Below are positions 55,065 to 62,809 of a stretch of 64,000 nucleotides of DNA, one piece after another. A program made the translations under genes and the position numbers. The notes beneath the pieces are model-generated. The model did no database searches, was not told the DNA's origin, and saw only the letters and a program-made list of their open reading frames with translations. Position 1 is the first letter of the stretch, and each line of letters opens with the position of its first letter. This stretch comes from UBA2029 sp037447125 (GTDB taxonomy: Bacteria; Chloroflexota; Anaerolineae; Aggregatilineales; Aggregatilineaceae): the NCBI GenBank assembly GCA_037447125.1, contig JBBIHG010000002.1, positions 47,656 through 111,655 on the forward strand, read 5' to 3'.

Positions 55065-55298
55065 GAATGGACAAATAAGATTGCATTGACAGTTAATGAT
55101 AGGTTACGGAAGATCAACTCAAGGGAAGAAACGAACGAAGAAGGCGACTCCGGGGAACCGGTTGTAGGGGCGGGTTTGCAAACCCGCCCCTACAGGCCCT
55201 ACGAGGCATCCGAGCTTCTCGCTCAAACCGCCCACCTCTTCCGTTGATCATGATCGCTCGTCGTTACGCTAAATCAACACTGTCTAATTTGTCCGACC
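55065..55298. mobile_element. 234-bp MITE-like element nested in a family A repeat
   Basis: Ends GAATGGACAAATAAGA (55065-55080) and, inverted, GGTCGGACAAATTAGA (55298-55283) agree at 12 of 16 positions. They are flanked by a 13-bp direct repeat of the target hairpin. It is less G+C-rich than its surroundings and carries the 32-bp TGTAGGGGCGGG palindrome at 55163-55194. No transposase is encoded. Confidence 0.65.
55163..55194. repeat. 32-bp perfect palindrome (TGTAGGGGCGGGTTTG family)
   Basis: Identical to 45171-45202 over all 32 bases; here it lies inside the nested element 55065-55298. Confidence 0.8.
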
Positions 55299-55441
55299 CT
55301 CCACGTTGGAGAGGGGGGCGAGCCGGGCGTAGCGAGGCTGGGGGTGAGGTGGAACAACGCGCACGTTTGATGCAATCGTCCTGGCAGATAGAGTCTTCTG
55401 GCCCACACCCGTACTGCGTAAGCAGCACAAGACTCGCCCCT

Positions 55442-57730
55442 CTACCCGCCCCGCTGCGCCTTGAGCCTGAAATAGGCATTCAGCACGTCGTTGACCACCG
55501 GCGCGGCGACCGCCGAGCCTTCGCCGCCATTGTAGACGAACGCCAGAGCGACCACTTCGGGGGCTTCGTAGGGCGCGTAGCCGACATACCAGGCGTGGGC
55601 CGGCCAGTTGCCGGGCACGCACAGCCCCAGCGGATAGGCCAGGTCGTCGCAGTATTCGGCTGTGCCCGTCTTGCCCGCCACGTTGACGTAAGGCAGCGCA
55701 GCATTGGACGCCGTGCCGGTCAGCACTGCCTCGCGCATCCCGCGCTGCATCCAATCAACCGACCACTCGGTGGCAAAGGGCGGCAGGTAGGGACGCTGGC
55801 GCAGCACCAGGCTCTCGCGGCCCAGGCTTTCAAACTCCAGTTGGTTGCACACCCCGGCATTGAAGGTGTAGTTGTACGGCACGTTCACACGATATTCGAT
55901 CATGTCGGTGATATCGTCGTCGGGGTTCGGGTCGCGGTCGTACTGGGCGCGGTACGTGTCCGGGTTACACTGCTCAGGGTCGTACCAGGTGCTGGATTCC
56001 TCGCAGCGGCAGACCAGGCTGTTCTCGCCCTGGATGAGCATATCCTCCTGCAGCAGCAGCACGGGGATATCCTCCTCTGGCATGATCAGCGTGCGCGCCA
56101 CGCGCGGCTCGAACACCTTCAGGATGTTACCGTTAGAGTCTTGCAGGTTCTTGACGATAGTCGGCTGGTAGAGCGTGCCGCCGTTGGCCAGCACCGCCAC
56201 TGAGTTGAGGAGTTGGAGCGGCGTCGTCGTCACATAGCCCTGGCCAAACGCGGCGTTGTAGGTATCGCCAGTGGACCAACTCTGGCCGTAGGTGCGCCGC
56301 TTCCACTGGCTCTCCGGCATGCGCCCGGCTAGCTCGGCCGGCAGCTCGATCCCCAGCTCGGAGCCAATGCCAAACGCCGTTGACCAGCGGTACAGGTCAA
56401 AGATGCCCAGCCCGCCAGGACGCAAGGTCACCGGGCTGATGTCGGGGTTGCCACCGCCGACCTGGTAGAAATACACATCGCAGCTCTGCGCGATCCCCTT
56501 GAGCATATCCACGCGCTCGTGGCCGCTGCGCAGCCAGCAGACAAACGTCTGTCCCCGGCTGACATCGAGTGGCGCGTACTGGTCTGGCAAGACCAGCCGG
56601 CCCGGGCAGAACAGGAATGTCTCCGGGGTGATGACGCCCTCCTCCAGCACCCCGGTCGCCGTGATCATCTTCCACACCGAGCCGGGCGGGTACAGGGCGC
56701 TGATGGCGTGATTGACCAGCGGGCGCAGCGGATCATCGAACTGGTCGAAGTAGTACTCGCCGTCAATGGCGCGGGCGAAGCGTGTGTTGTCGTAGGTCGG
56801 CCAGCTCACCATGGCCAGCACCTCGCCGTTGCGCGGGTCCATGGCGATGACCACGCCCTGCTGGGTAACCAGGCGCTGTGCCTCAGCATTAACGATGTTG
56901 ATCCGTCGCGTGAGTGCCTCTTGGGCAGCCTCTTGCAGGGCCAGGTCCAGCGTGAGCTGCACGCTCTTACCCGGCACGCGCTTAACTTCGTTGACCAGCG
57001 AGAGACGCTGCCCGGCCACGTCCACGATCCAGGTCTCGGTGCCGCGCGTCCCGGCCAGGTCGGACTCGAAGAACGCCTCGATGCCAGCATAGCCGATGCG
57101 ATCGAAGGCCGGGTTGTAGCCCAGCTCGCGCAGACGAAGCTCTTCCTCCGGGCCAATTGGCCCCAGGTAGCCGATCACATGAGTCGTCGTGGCCCCGGTG
57201 GGGTACTCGCGCACCGACGCCACCTCGACCGACACACCGGGCAGCAGCTCCGACTGCTCCAGGATTTGAGCCATCACCTGGTAAGGCACGTCCGTGGCCA
57301 CGATGACCGGGCGGAATGGGGCGATGCCCTCGCCTTCGCGCACTATCTCTTCCAGACTGCGCTCGTTGGTGCGCCCGGCAGCGTCGGCCATGCTGCGCGT
57401 GGCCGGCACATCCACCAGCGCCGACACGCGACTGTAAACGCTCAGCACTGCCGCCGGGTCATCGGGCAGCCCTGCGGGGGTGATGGCGATGTTGTAGGCG
57501 GGGGAATTCTTGGCCAGCGGAATCCCGTTGCGGTCGAGGATCGCCCCGCGCGGCGCCGGCTGCAGGGCGATCTGCAGGCGGTTTTCGCGGGCATCCCGCT
57601 CGAACTGGGCCCCGCGCATGAACTGAAGCTCGCCCGTGCGCAGGACCAGGATCATCATCGAGAACACGACAATCGCCTGGAAGAGCACCAGCCGCCAGCC
57701 CTGAAAGGGGAGAATGCGTCGCTCCTTCAT
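55442..57730 (-). CDS. mrdA: Penicillin-binding protein 2 (peptidoglycan transpeptidase, elongasome)
   Basis: A 762-residue class B PBP. I start at ATG 57730 (MKERRILPFQGW); a TTG six bases earlier is possible. A single N-terminal anchor (LVLFQAIVVFSMMILVL) is followed by the pedestal domain (APRGAILDRNGIPLAKN) and the transpeptidase with ALYPPGSVWKMITA (S-x-x-K), AQSCDVYFYQVG (S-C-D variant of S-x-N, as in the PBP2 branch) and VAGKTGTAEYC (K-T-G). A ~90-residue Asp/Cys-rich insertion (SLVCRCEESSTWYDPEQCNP) before the K-T-G motif is unusual. It pairs with RodA in side-wall synthesis and lies 194 bp after mreD. Confidence 0.96.
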   Translation of the reverse strand: MKERRILPFQGWRLVLFQAIVVFSMMILVLRTGELQFMRGAQFERDARENRLQIALQPAPRGAILDRNGIPLAKNSPAYNIAITPAGLPDDPAAVLSVYSRVSALVDVPATRSMADAAGRTNERSLEEIVREGEGIAPFRPVIVATDVPYQVMAQILEQSELLPGVSVEVASVREYPTGATTTHVIGYLGPIGPEEELRLRELGYNPAFDRIGYAGIEAFFESDLAGTRGTETWIVDVAGQRLSLVNEVKRVPGKSVQLTLDLALQEAAQEALTRRINIVNAEAQRLVTQQGVVIAMDPRNGEVLAMVSWPTYDNTRFARAIDGEYYFDQFDDPLRPLVNHAISALYPPGSVWKMITATGVLEEGVITPETFLFCPGRLVLPDQYAPLDVSRGQTFVCWLRSGHERVDMLKGIAQSCDVYFYQVGGGNPDISPVTLRPGGLGIFDLYRWSTAFGIGSELGIELPAELAGRMPESQWKRRTYGQSWSTGDTYNAAFGQGYVTTTPLQLLNSVAVLANGGTLYQPTIVKNLQDSNGNILKVFEPRVARTLIMPEEDIPVLLLQEDMLIQGENSLVCRCEESSTWYDPEQCNPDTYRAQYDRDPNPDDDITDMIEYRVNVPYNYTFNAGVCNQLEFESLGRESLVLRQRPYLPPFATEWSVDWMQRGMREAVLTGTASNAALPYVNVAGKTGTAEYCDDLAYPLGLCVPGNWPAHAWYVGYAPYEAPEVVALAFVYNGGEGSAVAAPVVNDVLNAYFRLKAQRGG

Positions 57731-57813
57731 GGTCAACCCCGTCCGTCATCACCCTGTCTCAGCGCGTCGCCAACACTCACCCCCTGCAAACTGCCCTGCT
57801 GCGCCCTGATTGA

Positions 57814-57909
57814 TCTCACCCCCTGGCCTCGCTTCGCTCGGCCTCTCCCTCTCTCCATGCATGGAGAGGGGGTTGTCGAGGCGCGTCAGCGCCGAGACGG
57901 GGGTGAGGT
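57814..57909. repeat. Intergenic palindromic repeat, family A
   Basis: A 96-bp copy, CTCACCCCC and GGGGGTGAG ends, with an inner CCCTCTCTCCATGCATGGAG hairpin. It sits between mreD and mrdA, so it interrupts an operon-like cluster. Confidence 0.7.
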
Positions 57910-57924
57910 TAGAAAGCGCCCCCC

Positions 57925-58428
57925 TCACTCCAACCGCACGCGGCGCGGCGTCAGCCAATCGTGGGCCAATCCTACCAGACGGAAGACCGGCACGCTCAGC
58001 AGCACATGGTAGATCACTGTCGGCAGCGTCACGTTGAGCAGGCCCACGTCCAGAGGGATCGTGTGCCCGTCCAGACGCAGCACGATCAGCAGGCCCAGAT
58101 GGTAGAGCACCGTCCCGACGCCCATCACCAGCGGGGGGATGAGCAGATTGGTACGCCGCACGTCGCCGAACAGCGCGTCGGCGGCGAAAGCCACCACCAC
58201 CAGCCCCAGAGCCGACGCGCCAATGGGCGCGATGGACAGCGTATCCCGGATAGCGCCGCCGACCACCCCCCAGAGCATCGCATCATTGACATCGGCCAGC
58301 AGCGCCCAGGAGATCACCACCAGGAAGACCAGGTCCGGCGCGCCCCCGCCGATGCGCAGCTCCTGCATGACCGATGCGTCCAGAATGGCGGCGACCAGCA
58401 CGGCGGGCAGTCCGATATAGCGTATCAT
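57925..58428 (-). CDS. mreD: Rod shape-determining protein MreD
   Basis: A 167-residue protein with about five membrane helices: IGLPAVLVAAILDASVM, PDLVFLVVISWALLAD, ALGLVVVAFAADALFG, LLIPPLVMGVGTVLYHLGLLIVL, TVIYHVLLSVPVFRLVGLA. Size, hydropathy and the GVVGGAIRD segment after the second helix are characteristic of MreD, which links MreC/MreB to the wall-synthesis enzymes. Sequence conservation in this family is low, so the position between mreC (33 nt upstream) and mrdA supports the name. Confidence 0.93.
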   Translation of the reverse strand: MIRYIGLPAVLVAAILDASVMQELRIGGGAPDLVFLVVISWALLADVNDAMLWGVVGGAIRDTLSIAPIGASALGLVVVAFAADALFGDVRRTNLLIPPLVMGVGTVLYHLGLLIVLRLDGHTIPLDVGLLNVTLPTVIYHVLLSVPVFRLVGLAHDWLTPRRVRLE

Positions 58429-58461
58429 GGCATCACCGGCTCATGCCCATCCCCGGCACGC

Positions 58462-59310
58462 CTACGGCGCGCCCTCCTGGCCCTGGAACACAGTCAGGTC
58501 CACCGGCTCGAAGTTAATGAGCACCTGCGCGATCTCCAGCCGGTCGAAGTCCACCAGGCTGCGCACGCGCGCCTCCTGGTAAAGCTCCGTCTCGGCCAGG
58601 CTGACGCTGAGCACCTGGCCCACCACCAGGTCGGCGGGGAGCGTCTGGCCCAGGCCGCTGGTCATCACCAGGTCGCCTTCGCGCACGGTGCTGTCAATGG
58701 GGATGAAGGCCATGATCAGGTCGCCGGATAGCTGCCCCAACACGACGCCATCGTCGCGCGTGGACTGCAAGCGCGCGTTGACGCGGCTCTTGGGGTCGCT
58801 TACCAGCAGCACCTGCGCGCCGGTCGCCGACACCTGGACCACGCGCCCGACCAGGCCGCGCTCGGTCACCACCGGATCGAGCAGGCTCACCCCGTCGCGC
58901 CGCCCGCAATTGATCTGGATGGAGCGCACGAAACCCGTCGCGCCCATGCCAATAACATCGCACGTCACGTATTCGTGATCCTCAGGGGCAAAGCGATTGT
59001 AGTTGAGCAGGGCCGCCAGCCGGTCGTAGTCCTCCCCCTTCTCGCGGAGTTGGGCCAGCTCTGCCTGGTAGACGGCCAGCGCCTCCTCCAGGTCGTCAAT
59101 GCGCTGTTTCTGGCGCTGATAGGCAGCCAGATCATCCACCAGCCCGCCCACCGTGCGCGCCGGGCTGCCCACCACGCGCTGGATCAGGTTCAGCGGAACG
59201 GTGACGATGCTCTCCAGCGGGCCAAGCGCGCCGGTCATGCTCAACGTGATCAGCAGCAGCACGACCAGCAACATGATGCCGAACGAGAATATGCGGCCCC
59301 CACGCCCCAC
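58462..59310 (-). CDS. mreC: Rod shape-determining protein MreC
   Basis: A 282-residue bitopic protein starting with GTG at 59310 (GGGAGGAG upstream). A membrane helix (FGIMLLVVLLLITLSMTG) is followed by a coiled coil (DDLAAYQRQKQRIDDLEEALAVYQAELAQLREK, with breaks) and two beta-barrel modules (CDVIGMGATGFVRSIQINCGRRDGV, GLVGRVVQVSATGAQVLLVSDP, GLGQTLPADLVVGQVLSV). It scaffolds PBP2 and other elongasome proteins outside the membrane. It has its own TATAAT upstream, separated from mreB by a 416-bp spacer full of repeats. Confidence 0.95.
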   Translation of the reverse strand: MGRGGRIFSFGIMLLVVLLLITLSMTGALGPLESIVTVPLNLIQRVVGSPARTVGGLVDDLAAYQRQKQRIDDLEEALAVYQAELAQLREKGEDYDRLAALLNYNRFAPEDHEYVTCDVIGMGATGFVRSIQINCGRRDGVSLLDPVVTERGLVGRVVQVSATGAQVLLVSDPKSRVNARLQSTRDDGVVLGQLSGDLIMAFIPIDSTVREGDLVMTSGLGQTLPADLVVGQVLSVSLAETELYQEARVRSLVDFDRLEIAQVLINFEPVDLTVFQGQEGAP

Positions 59311-59345
59311 GAGCGGCTCCTCCCTGACTCTGCGTTCAGCGGCCC

Positions 59346-59351
59346 ATTATA
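59346..59351 (-). promoter_or_regulatory. Probable -10 element of the mreCD-mrdA unit
   Basis: Minus-strand TATAAT 36 nt before the mreC GTG. No convincing -35. It indicates that mreC need not be read from the mreB promoter. Confidence 0.5.
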
Positions 59352-59436
59352 CCCAGACCGCGATCAACACGCCCCGAACCAGGCGATCCGGGGCGGTGAA
59401 CAAGTCCTCAGCCGATCGCCTGCCGCCGCCGGAGAG

Positions 59437-59503
59437 CCTCACCCCCGCTCATCCCGCTGACGCGGGTCTCGCCGCCCCCTCTCCACGACGTGGAGAGGGA
59501 CTT
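59437..59503. repeat. Half copy of family A repeat
   Basis: CCTCACCCCC, then the GACGCGGGTCTCGCCGCC stretch and the hairpin CCCTCTCCAC/GTGGAGAGGG. The right end is missing. Confidence 0.65.
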
Positions 59504-59525
59504 TGGCCAGCACACCGGCCTTGTC

Positions 59526-59556
59526 TGTAGGGGCGGGTTTGAAACCCGCCCCTACA
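59526..59556. repeat. 31-bp palindrome (TGTAGGGGCGGGTTTG family)
   Basis: Arms of 15 bp around a single central G; same family as 45171 and 55163. Confidence 0.75.
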
Positions 59557-59576
59557 CATGCCGGCGCTCGGAGACC

Positions 59577-59610
59577 AGACTTCCGAAGCTTCCGAAGACT
59601 TCGGAAGTCT
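59577..59610. repeat. ACTTCCGAAG-type repeat
   Basis: AGACTTCCGAAG, a spacer that repeats TTCCGAAG, then CTTCGGAAGTCT. Same family as 22987-23020. Nothing else is recognisable in 59611-59726. Confidence 0.7.
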
Positions 59611-59726
59611 TTGCCAGGGCGAGCGCAGCGAGGTCAGGGAGTGAGGCAGAACAGCGTGCCCGTTAGATGCGATTGCCCTGGCGATCCGGGGCGGGGCGGG
59701 GCAGCAGAAACGAAACGGACGACAGC

Positions 59727-60791
59727 TCAGTGCTGGGTTGAGCCGCGCTCCAGCCCGGCCAACAGCGACCGCAGATTGTCATAGTCTTCGAGGATGCGCC
59801 CGGCGCCGCGCGCCACACAGGTCATCGAGTCCTCGGCCAGCCACACGCGCACGTTGACCTCGTCGGCGATGCGCTCGCACAGCCCTTTGAGCTGGCTGCC
59901 GCCGCCCGCCATGCAGATGCCGGACTCCATCAGATCGGCGACCAGTTCGGGGGGCGTCTCGTCTAGCGCGTCGCGGATGGTGTCAATGACAATGCCCACC
60001 GACGGGTTGAGCGCCTCGCGCAGCTCAATGGACGAGACCTCGACCGCCTCCGGCAGCCCATTGACCAGGTTGCGCCCGCGGATGACCAGCGTGCGCTCCT
60101 CCGGCAGCGGGTAGGCCGAGCCGATCTCGATCTTGGCCCGCTCAGCGGTCCGCTCGCCGATCAGCAGGTTGTACTTGCCGCGCATGTACTGGACGATATC
60201 TTCGTCCATTTCGTCGCCGGCCACGCGGATCGAGCGGCTGATGACGATGCCGCCCAGCGAGAAGATGGCCACCTCGGTCGTGCCGCCGCCGATGTCCACG
60301 ACCATGCTGCCGCGTGTCTCCTGGATGGGCAGGCCGGCGCCGATGGCCGCCGCGACCGGCTCCTCGATCAGGAAAGCCTCGCGCGCGCCGGCGCTGATCG
60401 TCGCGTCGTAGACGGCGCGCTTCTCCACCTCGGTCACGCCCGATGGGATGCCCACCACCACGCGCGGGCGCGGGATCGGCACCCAGTTCTGCTCGTGGGC
60501 CTTGCGGATGAAGTAGTCGAGCATGGCCTCGGTGATCTCGAACTCGCTGATCACGCCATCGCGCAGGGGGCGCACCACCATGTATCGAGAGGTGGGCGTC
60601 TTGCCGAACATCTCTTTGGCTTCGCGCCCGACACTGACCGGGCGCCGGGTCTTGCGCTCGATGGCGACGTAAGACGGCTCGTTGATCACAATGCCCTTGC
60701 CGCGCACGCTGACCAGGGTGTTGGCCGTGCCCAGGTCAATGCCAATGTCGAGCGAAAACAGGCCCAGCAGCCAGTCCAGGGGACTTACCAA
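59727..60791 (-). CDS. mreB: Rod shape-determining actin homologue MreB
   Basis: A 354-residue MreB with TTG start at 60791 (GAGGAG upstream). IDLGTANTLVSVRGKGIVINEPSYVAI is phosphate loop 1. MVDIGGGTTEVAIFSLGGIV is written here as VVDIGGGTTEVA, phosphate loop 2, and the adenosine motif is GICMAGGGSQLKGL. The N-terminal MVSPLDWLLGLF is a likely membrane-binding amphipathic helix. It polymerises on the membrane to orient side-wall synthesis. It heads the cell-shape array on the minus strand and has its own promoter. Confidence 0.97.
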   Translation of the reverse strand: MVSPLDWLLGLFSLDIGIDLGTANTLVSVRGKGIVINEPSYVAIERKTRRPVSVGREAKEMFGKTPTSRYMVVRPLRDGVISEFEITEAMLDYFIRKAHEQNWVPIPRPRVVVGIPSGVTEVEKRAVYDATISAGAREAFLIEEPVAAAIGAGLPIQETRGSMVVDIGGGTTEVAIFSLGGIVISRSIRVAGDEMDEDIVQYMRGKYNLLIGERTAERAKIEIGSAYPLPEERTLVIRGRNLVNGLPEAVEVSSIELREALNPSVGIVIDTIRDALDETPPELVADLMESGICMAGGGSQLKGLCERIADEVNVRVWLAEDSMTCVARGAGRILEDYDNLRSLLAGLERGSTQH

Positions 60792-60825
60792 CGGTAGGTT
60801 TCTCCTCGGTTCGTGTCAGCGCGGC

Positions 60826-60854
60826 ATTATACCACGCAGCAGGGCGCTTGACAC
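60826..60854 (-). promoter_or_regulatory. mreB: mreB promoter
   Basis: Minus strand: GTGTCA (60854-60849), 17-nt spacer, TATAAT (60831-60826), 34 nt before the TTG start. The -35 matches the consensus at four of six positions. Confidence 0.65.
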
Positions 60855-60898
60855 GATAGCGCTCATCAAACGCTCATGTTCTCTCAAGGGTAGAGCAG

Positions 60899-60930
60899 GG
60901 TAGAGGAGGGTTTGGAAACCCTCCCCTACC
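60899..60930. repeat. Palindrome between the phosphohexomutase and mreB genes
   Basis: Arms GGTAGAGGAGGGTTT and AAACCCTCCCCTACC around GG, with one mismatch; a relative of the TGTAGGGGCGGG family. It may terminate the upstream minus-strand gene. Confidence 0.6.
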
Positions 60931-60975
60931 CCCCTACCGTCCTGTTCGCCCGGATCGCGGGCTGGGCCTGTGCAC

Positions 60976-62394
60976 CTACGCGCTGAAAGCCGCAATCTGC
61001 CTCTGCAGCCCGCGGCGATCCACCTGCGGGTAATCGTCGAGCAGAGCGTCAAAGCGCTGCATGTACTCGACAAGCTGCGCCCGCGTGTGGGCCTCAAAGC
61101 GCATGGTGATCGCCGGCTGCGTGTTGCTGGCGCGCACCAGCCCCCAGCCGTGCTCGAACTCGGCCCGCGCGCCATCCACCGTGATCACTTCGTACTTGTC
61201 CTGCAGCCGGTCGCGCACCGCGTCTATGATCTTGAACTTCACATCGTCCGGCGCGGACATGATGATCTCCGGCGTCGCCAGCAGAGTCGGAATCTCGGCC
61301 AGCATCTGCGAGAGCGTCTTGTCGGTTTTGCTGAACAGCTCCAGCACCTTGAGCGCCACCAGCGGCGCGTCGTCGAAGCCGTAGTAGTCCTCGCCGATGA
61401 ACATATGCCCGCTGACTTCGCCGCCGATCAGCGCGCCGACTTCGGCCATCTTCTGCTTCATCAGGCTGTGACCGGCTTTCCACATCACCGGCTTCCCCCC
61501 ATGCGCGCGGATGACATCGGGCAACACCTGGCTCGACTTGACGTCGAAGACCACCGGCGTGCCGGGGTGCCGCGAGAGCAGATCGCGGGCCAGCAGGGCC
61601 AGCAGGCGGTCGGCGGCCACATGATGGCCGTGCTCGTCAATCAGCCCGCAGCGGTCGGCGTCGCCATCGAAGCCGATGCCGAAGTCCGCGCCGTGCTGGA
61701 CGACGGCGGCCTCCAGGTCTTTGGTCAGTTCCGGGTCTTCGGGGTTGGGCACATGGTTGGGGAACGTGCCATCTGGCTCGCAGAAAAGGCAGATCACCTC
61801 GACGCCCAGGTCGCTCATCACCGGCGGGACGAAGGTGCCGCTGAGGCCGTTGCCCGCGTCCACCACCACCTTCAGCCGGCGGCTGCCCATCGTCACCTTG
61901 CGCTTGATCGCGTCCATGTGGCGGCCGGCCATGGCCAGGTCGGTGCGCCGCTCGCCCGCCCCCACGATGAAGTCGTCGGTCAGGATCAGCGTGAGCAGGT
62001 CTTGAATCTGCTCGCCAGCCAGAGCCAGGCGGCCATAGGCCATCTTGATCCCGTTGTATTTGGTCGTCAGGTGACTGCCGGTGACCATGATGCCCCCGGC
62101 GCGCTCATGCGACGAGGAGGCGAAGTAGACGGCGGGCGTCATCACCGGGCCGATGTCAGTCACGCGCAGGCCGGTGCTCAGCAGCCCCTCGATGATGGCG
62201 TCCTTGAGCGGCGGCGTGGAGAGGCGGTTGTCGCCGCCGACGAACACCTGGGTCAGACTCAGCTCGCGCTGCACGTAGGTGCCGTAGGCCTGACCGACCA
62301 GCCGGGCCAGCCCCGGCGTGAGCTGCGCATCCGGCCCTTCCACCGAGCCGCGAATGTCGTACTTGCGAAAGACTGCTGTGGGTACATGCGCCAT
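60976..62394 (-). CDS. Phosphomannomutase/phosphoglucomutase (alpha-D-phosphohexomutase family)
   Basis: A 472-residue enzyme; ATG at 62394 is chosen because GGAGG lies nine bases upstream, inside a longer in-frame reading. The phosphoserine loop reads IMVTGSHLTTKYNG (usually T-A-S-H-N-P; here G-S-H-L), the metal loop GFDGDADRCGLID, the sugar loop GGEVSGHMF, and the phosphate-binding site RASNTQPAITMRFEA. It isomerises hexose 1- and 6-phosphates for sugar-nucleotide and wall or glycan synthesis. The T-G-S-H-L variant is found in the PMM/PGM branch (AlgC-like). It lies just upstream of mreB on the same strand. Confidence 0.95.
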   Translation of the reverse strand: MAHVPTAVFRKYDIRGSVEGPDAQLTPGLARLVGQAYGTYVQRELSLTQVFVGGDNRLSTPPLKDAIIEGLLSTGLRVTDIGPVMTPAVYFASSSHERAGGIMVTGSHLTTKYNGIKMAYGRLALAGEQIQDLLTLILTDDFIVGAGERRTDLAMAGRHMDAIKRKVTMGSRRLKVVVDAGNGLSGTFVPPVMSDLGVEVICLFCEPDGTFPNHVPNPEDPELTKDLEAAVVQHGADFGIGFDGDADRCGLIDEHGHHVAADRLLALLARDLLSRHPGTPVVFDVKSSQVLPDVIRAHGGKPVMWKAGHSLMKQKMAEVGALIGGEVSGHMFIGEDYYGFDDAPLVALKVLELFSKTDKTLSQMLAEIPTLLATPEIIMSAPDDVKFKIIDAVRDRLQDKYEVITVDGARAEFEHGWGLVRASNTQPAITMRFEAHTRAQLVEYMQRFDALLDDYPQVDRRGLQRQIAAFSA

Positions 62395-62480
62395 GCGACT
62401 TCCTCCCATCCAGGTACTGTGCGCGCCAGGTTATCCCGCAGCGCATTATACCGTAGCGCGGGCGTGCGAAAAAAAGGCGC

Positions 62481-62588
62481 GTCTTGGGAAGGAAATTCAC
62501 CACAGAGGGCGCAGAGAACACAGAGAAAGACACAGAGGGATTCTGAGGTCTCTTTCCTCTGCGCCCTCGGCATCTCGGCGGTTCAAGA
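62481..62588. repeat. CAGAGGGCGCAGAG-type intergenic repeat
   Basis: Arms CACCACAGAGGGCGCAGAGA and CCTCTGCGCCCTCGGCATCTC; diverged ends, no target duplication. The rest of the 62395-62809 spacer shows an 8-bp inverted repeat GGGAAACG/CGTTTCCC near 62611-62650 and otherwise nothing. Confidence 0.55.
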
Positions 62589-62809
62589 CTCTTGCAGTGC
62601 GCTCAGACGTGGGAAACGACGCAGCGCCAAGGGAGGATCTGTGCCGTTTCCCAGGTGCATTGATATTCGCACTCAGAAAAGCGATCGATTTCGAGCGGTA
62701 AAGTCAGTGGAATCCGGCAACTCACCCTATAGCTTGGACGAACAATCCCGCCATGGGCACTGAATTCATCTACTCCCAGATCGCCGAAACTCTATTGCTT
62801 CCGAACCTC

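Larger units (their letters stand above)
55007..55350. repeat. Family A repeat interrupted by a 234-bp insertion
   Basis: The left end ACCTCACCCCC (55007-55017) and right end GGGGGTGAGGT (55340-55350) belong to one family A copy, which would be 97 bp if intact. It is split by the element at 55065-55298, and 13 bp of its central hairpin (CTCCACGTTGGAG) are duplicated at 55052-55064 and 55299-55311. Confidence 0.75.

Noticed and set aside
55059..55247. 62-codon reading inside the nested element, as a possible transposase fragment
   Set aside because: No DDE or HUH motif; the second half is simply the translated palindrome.
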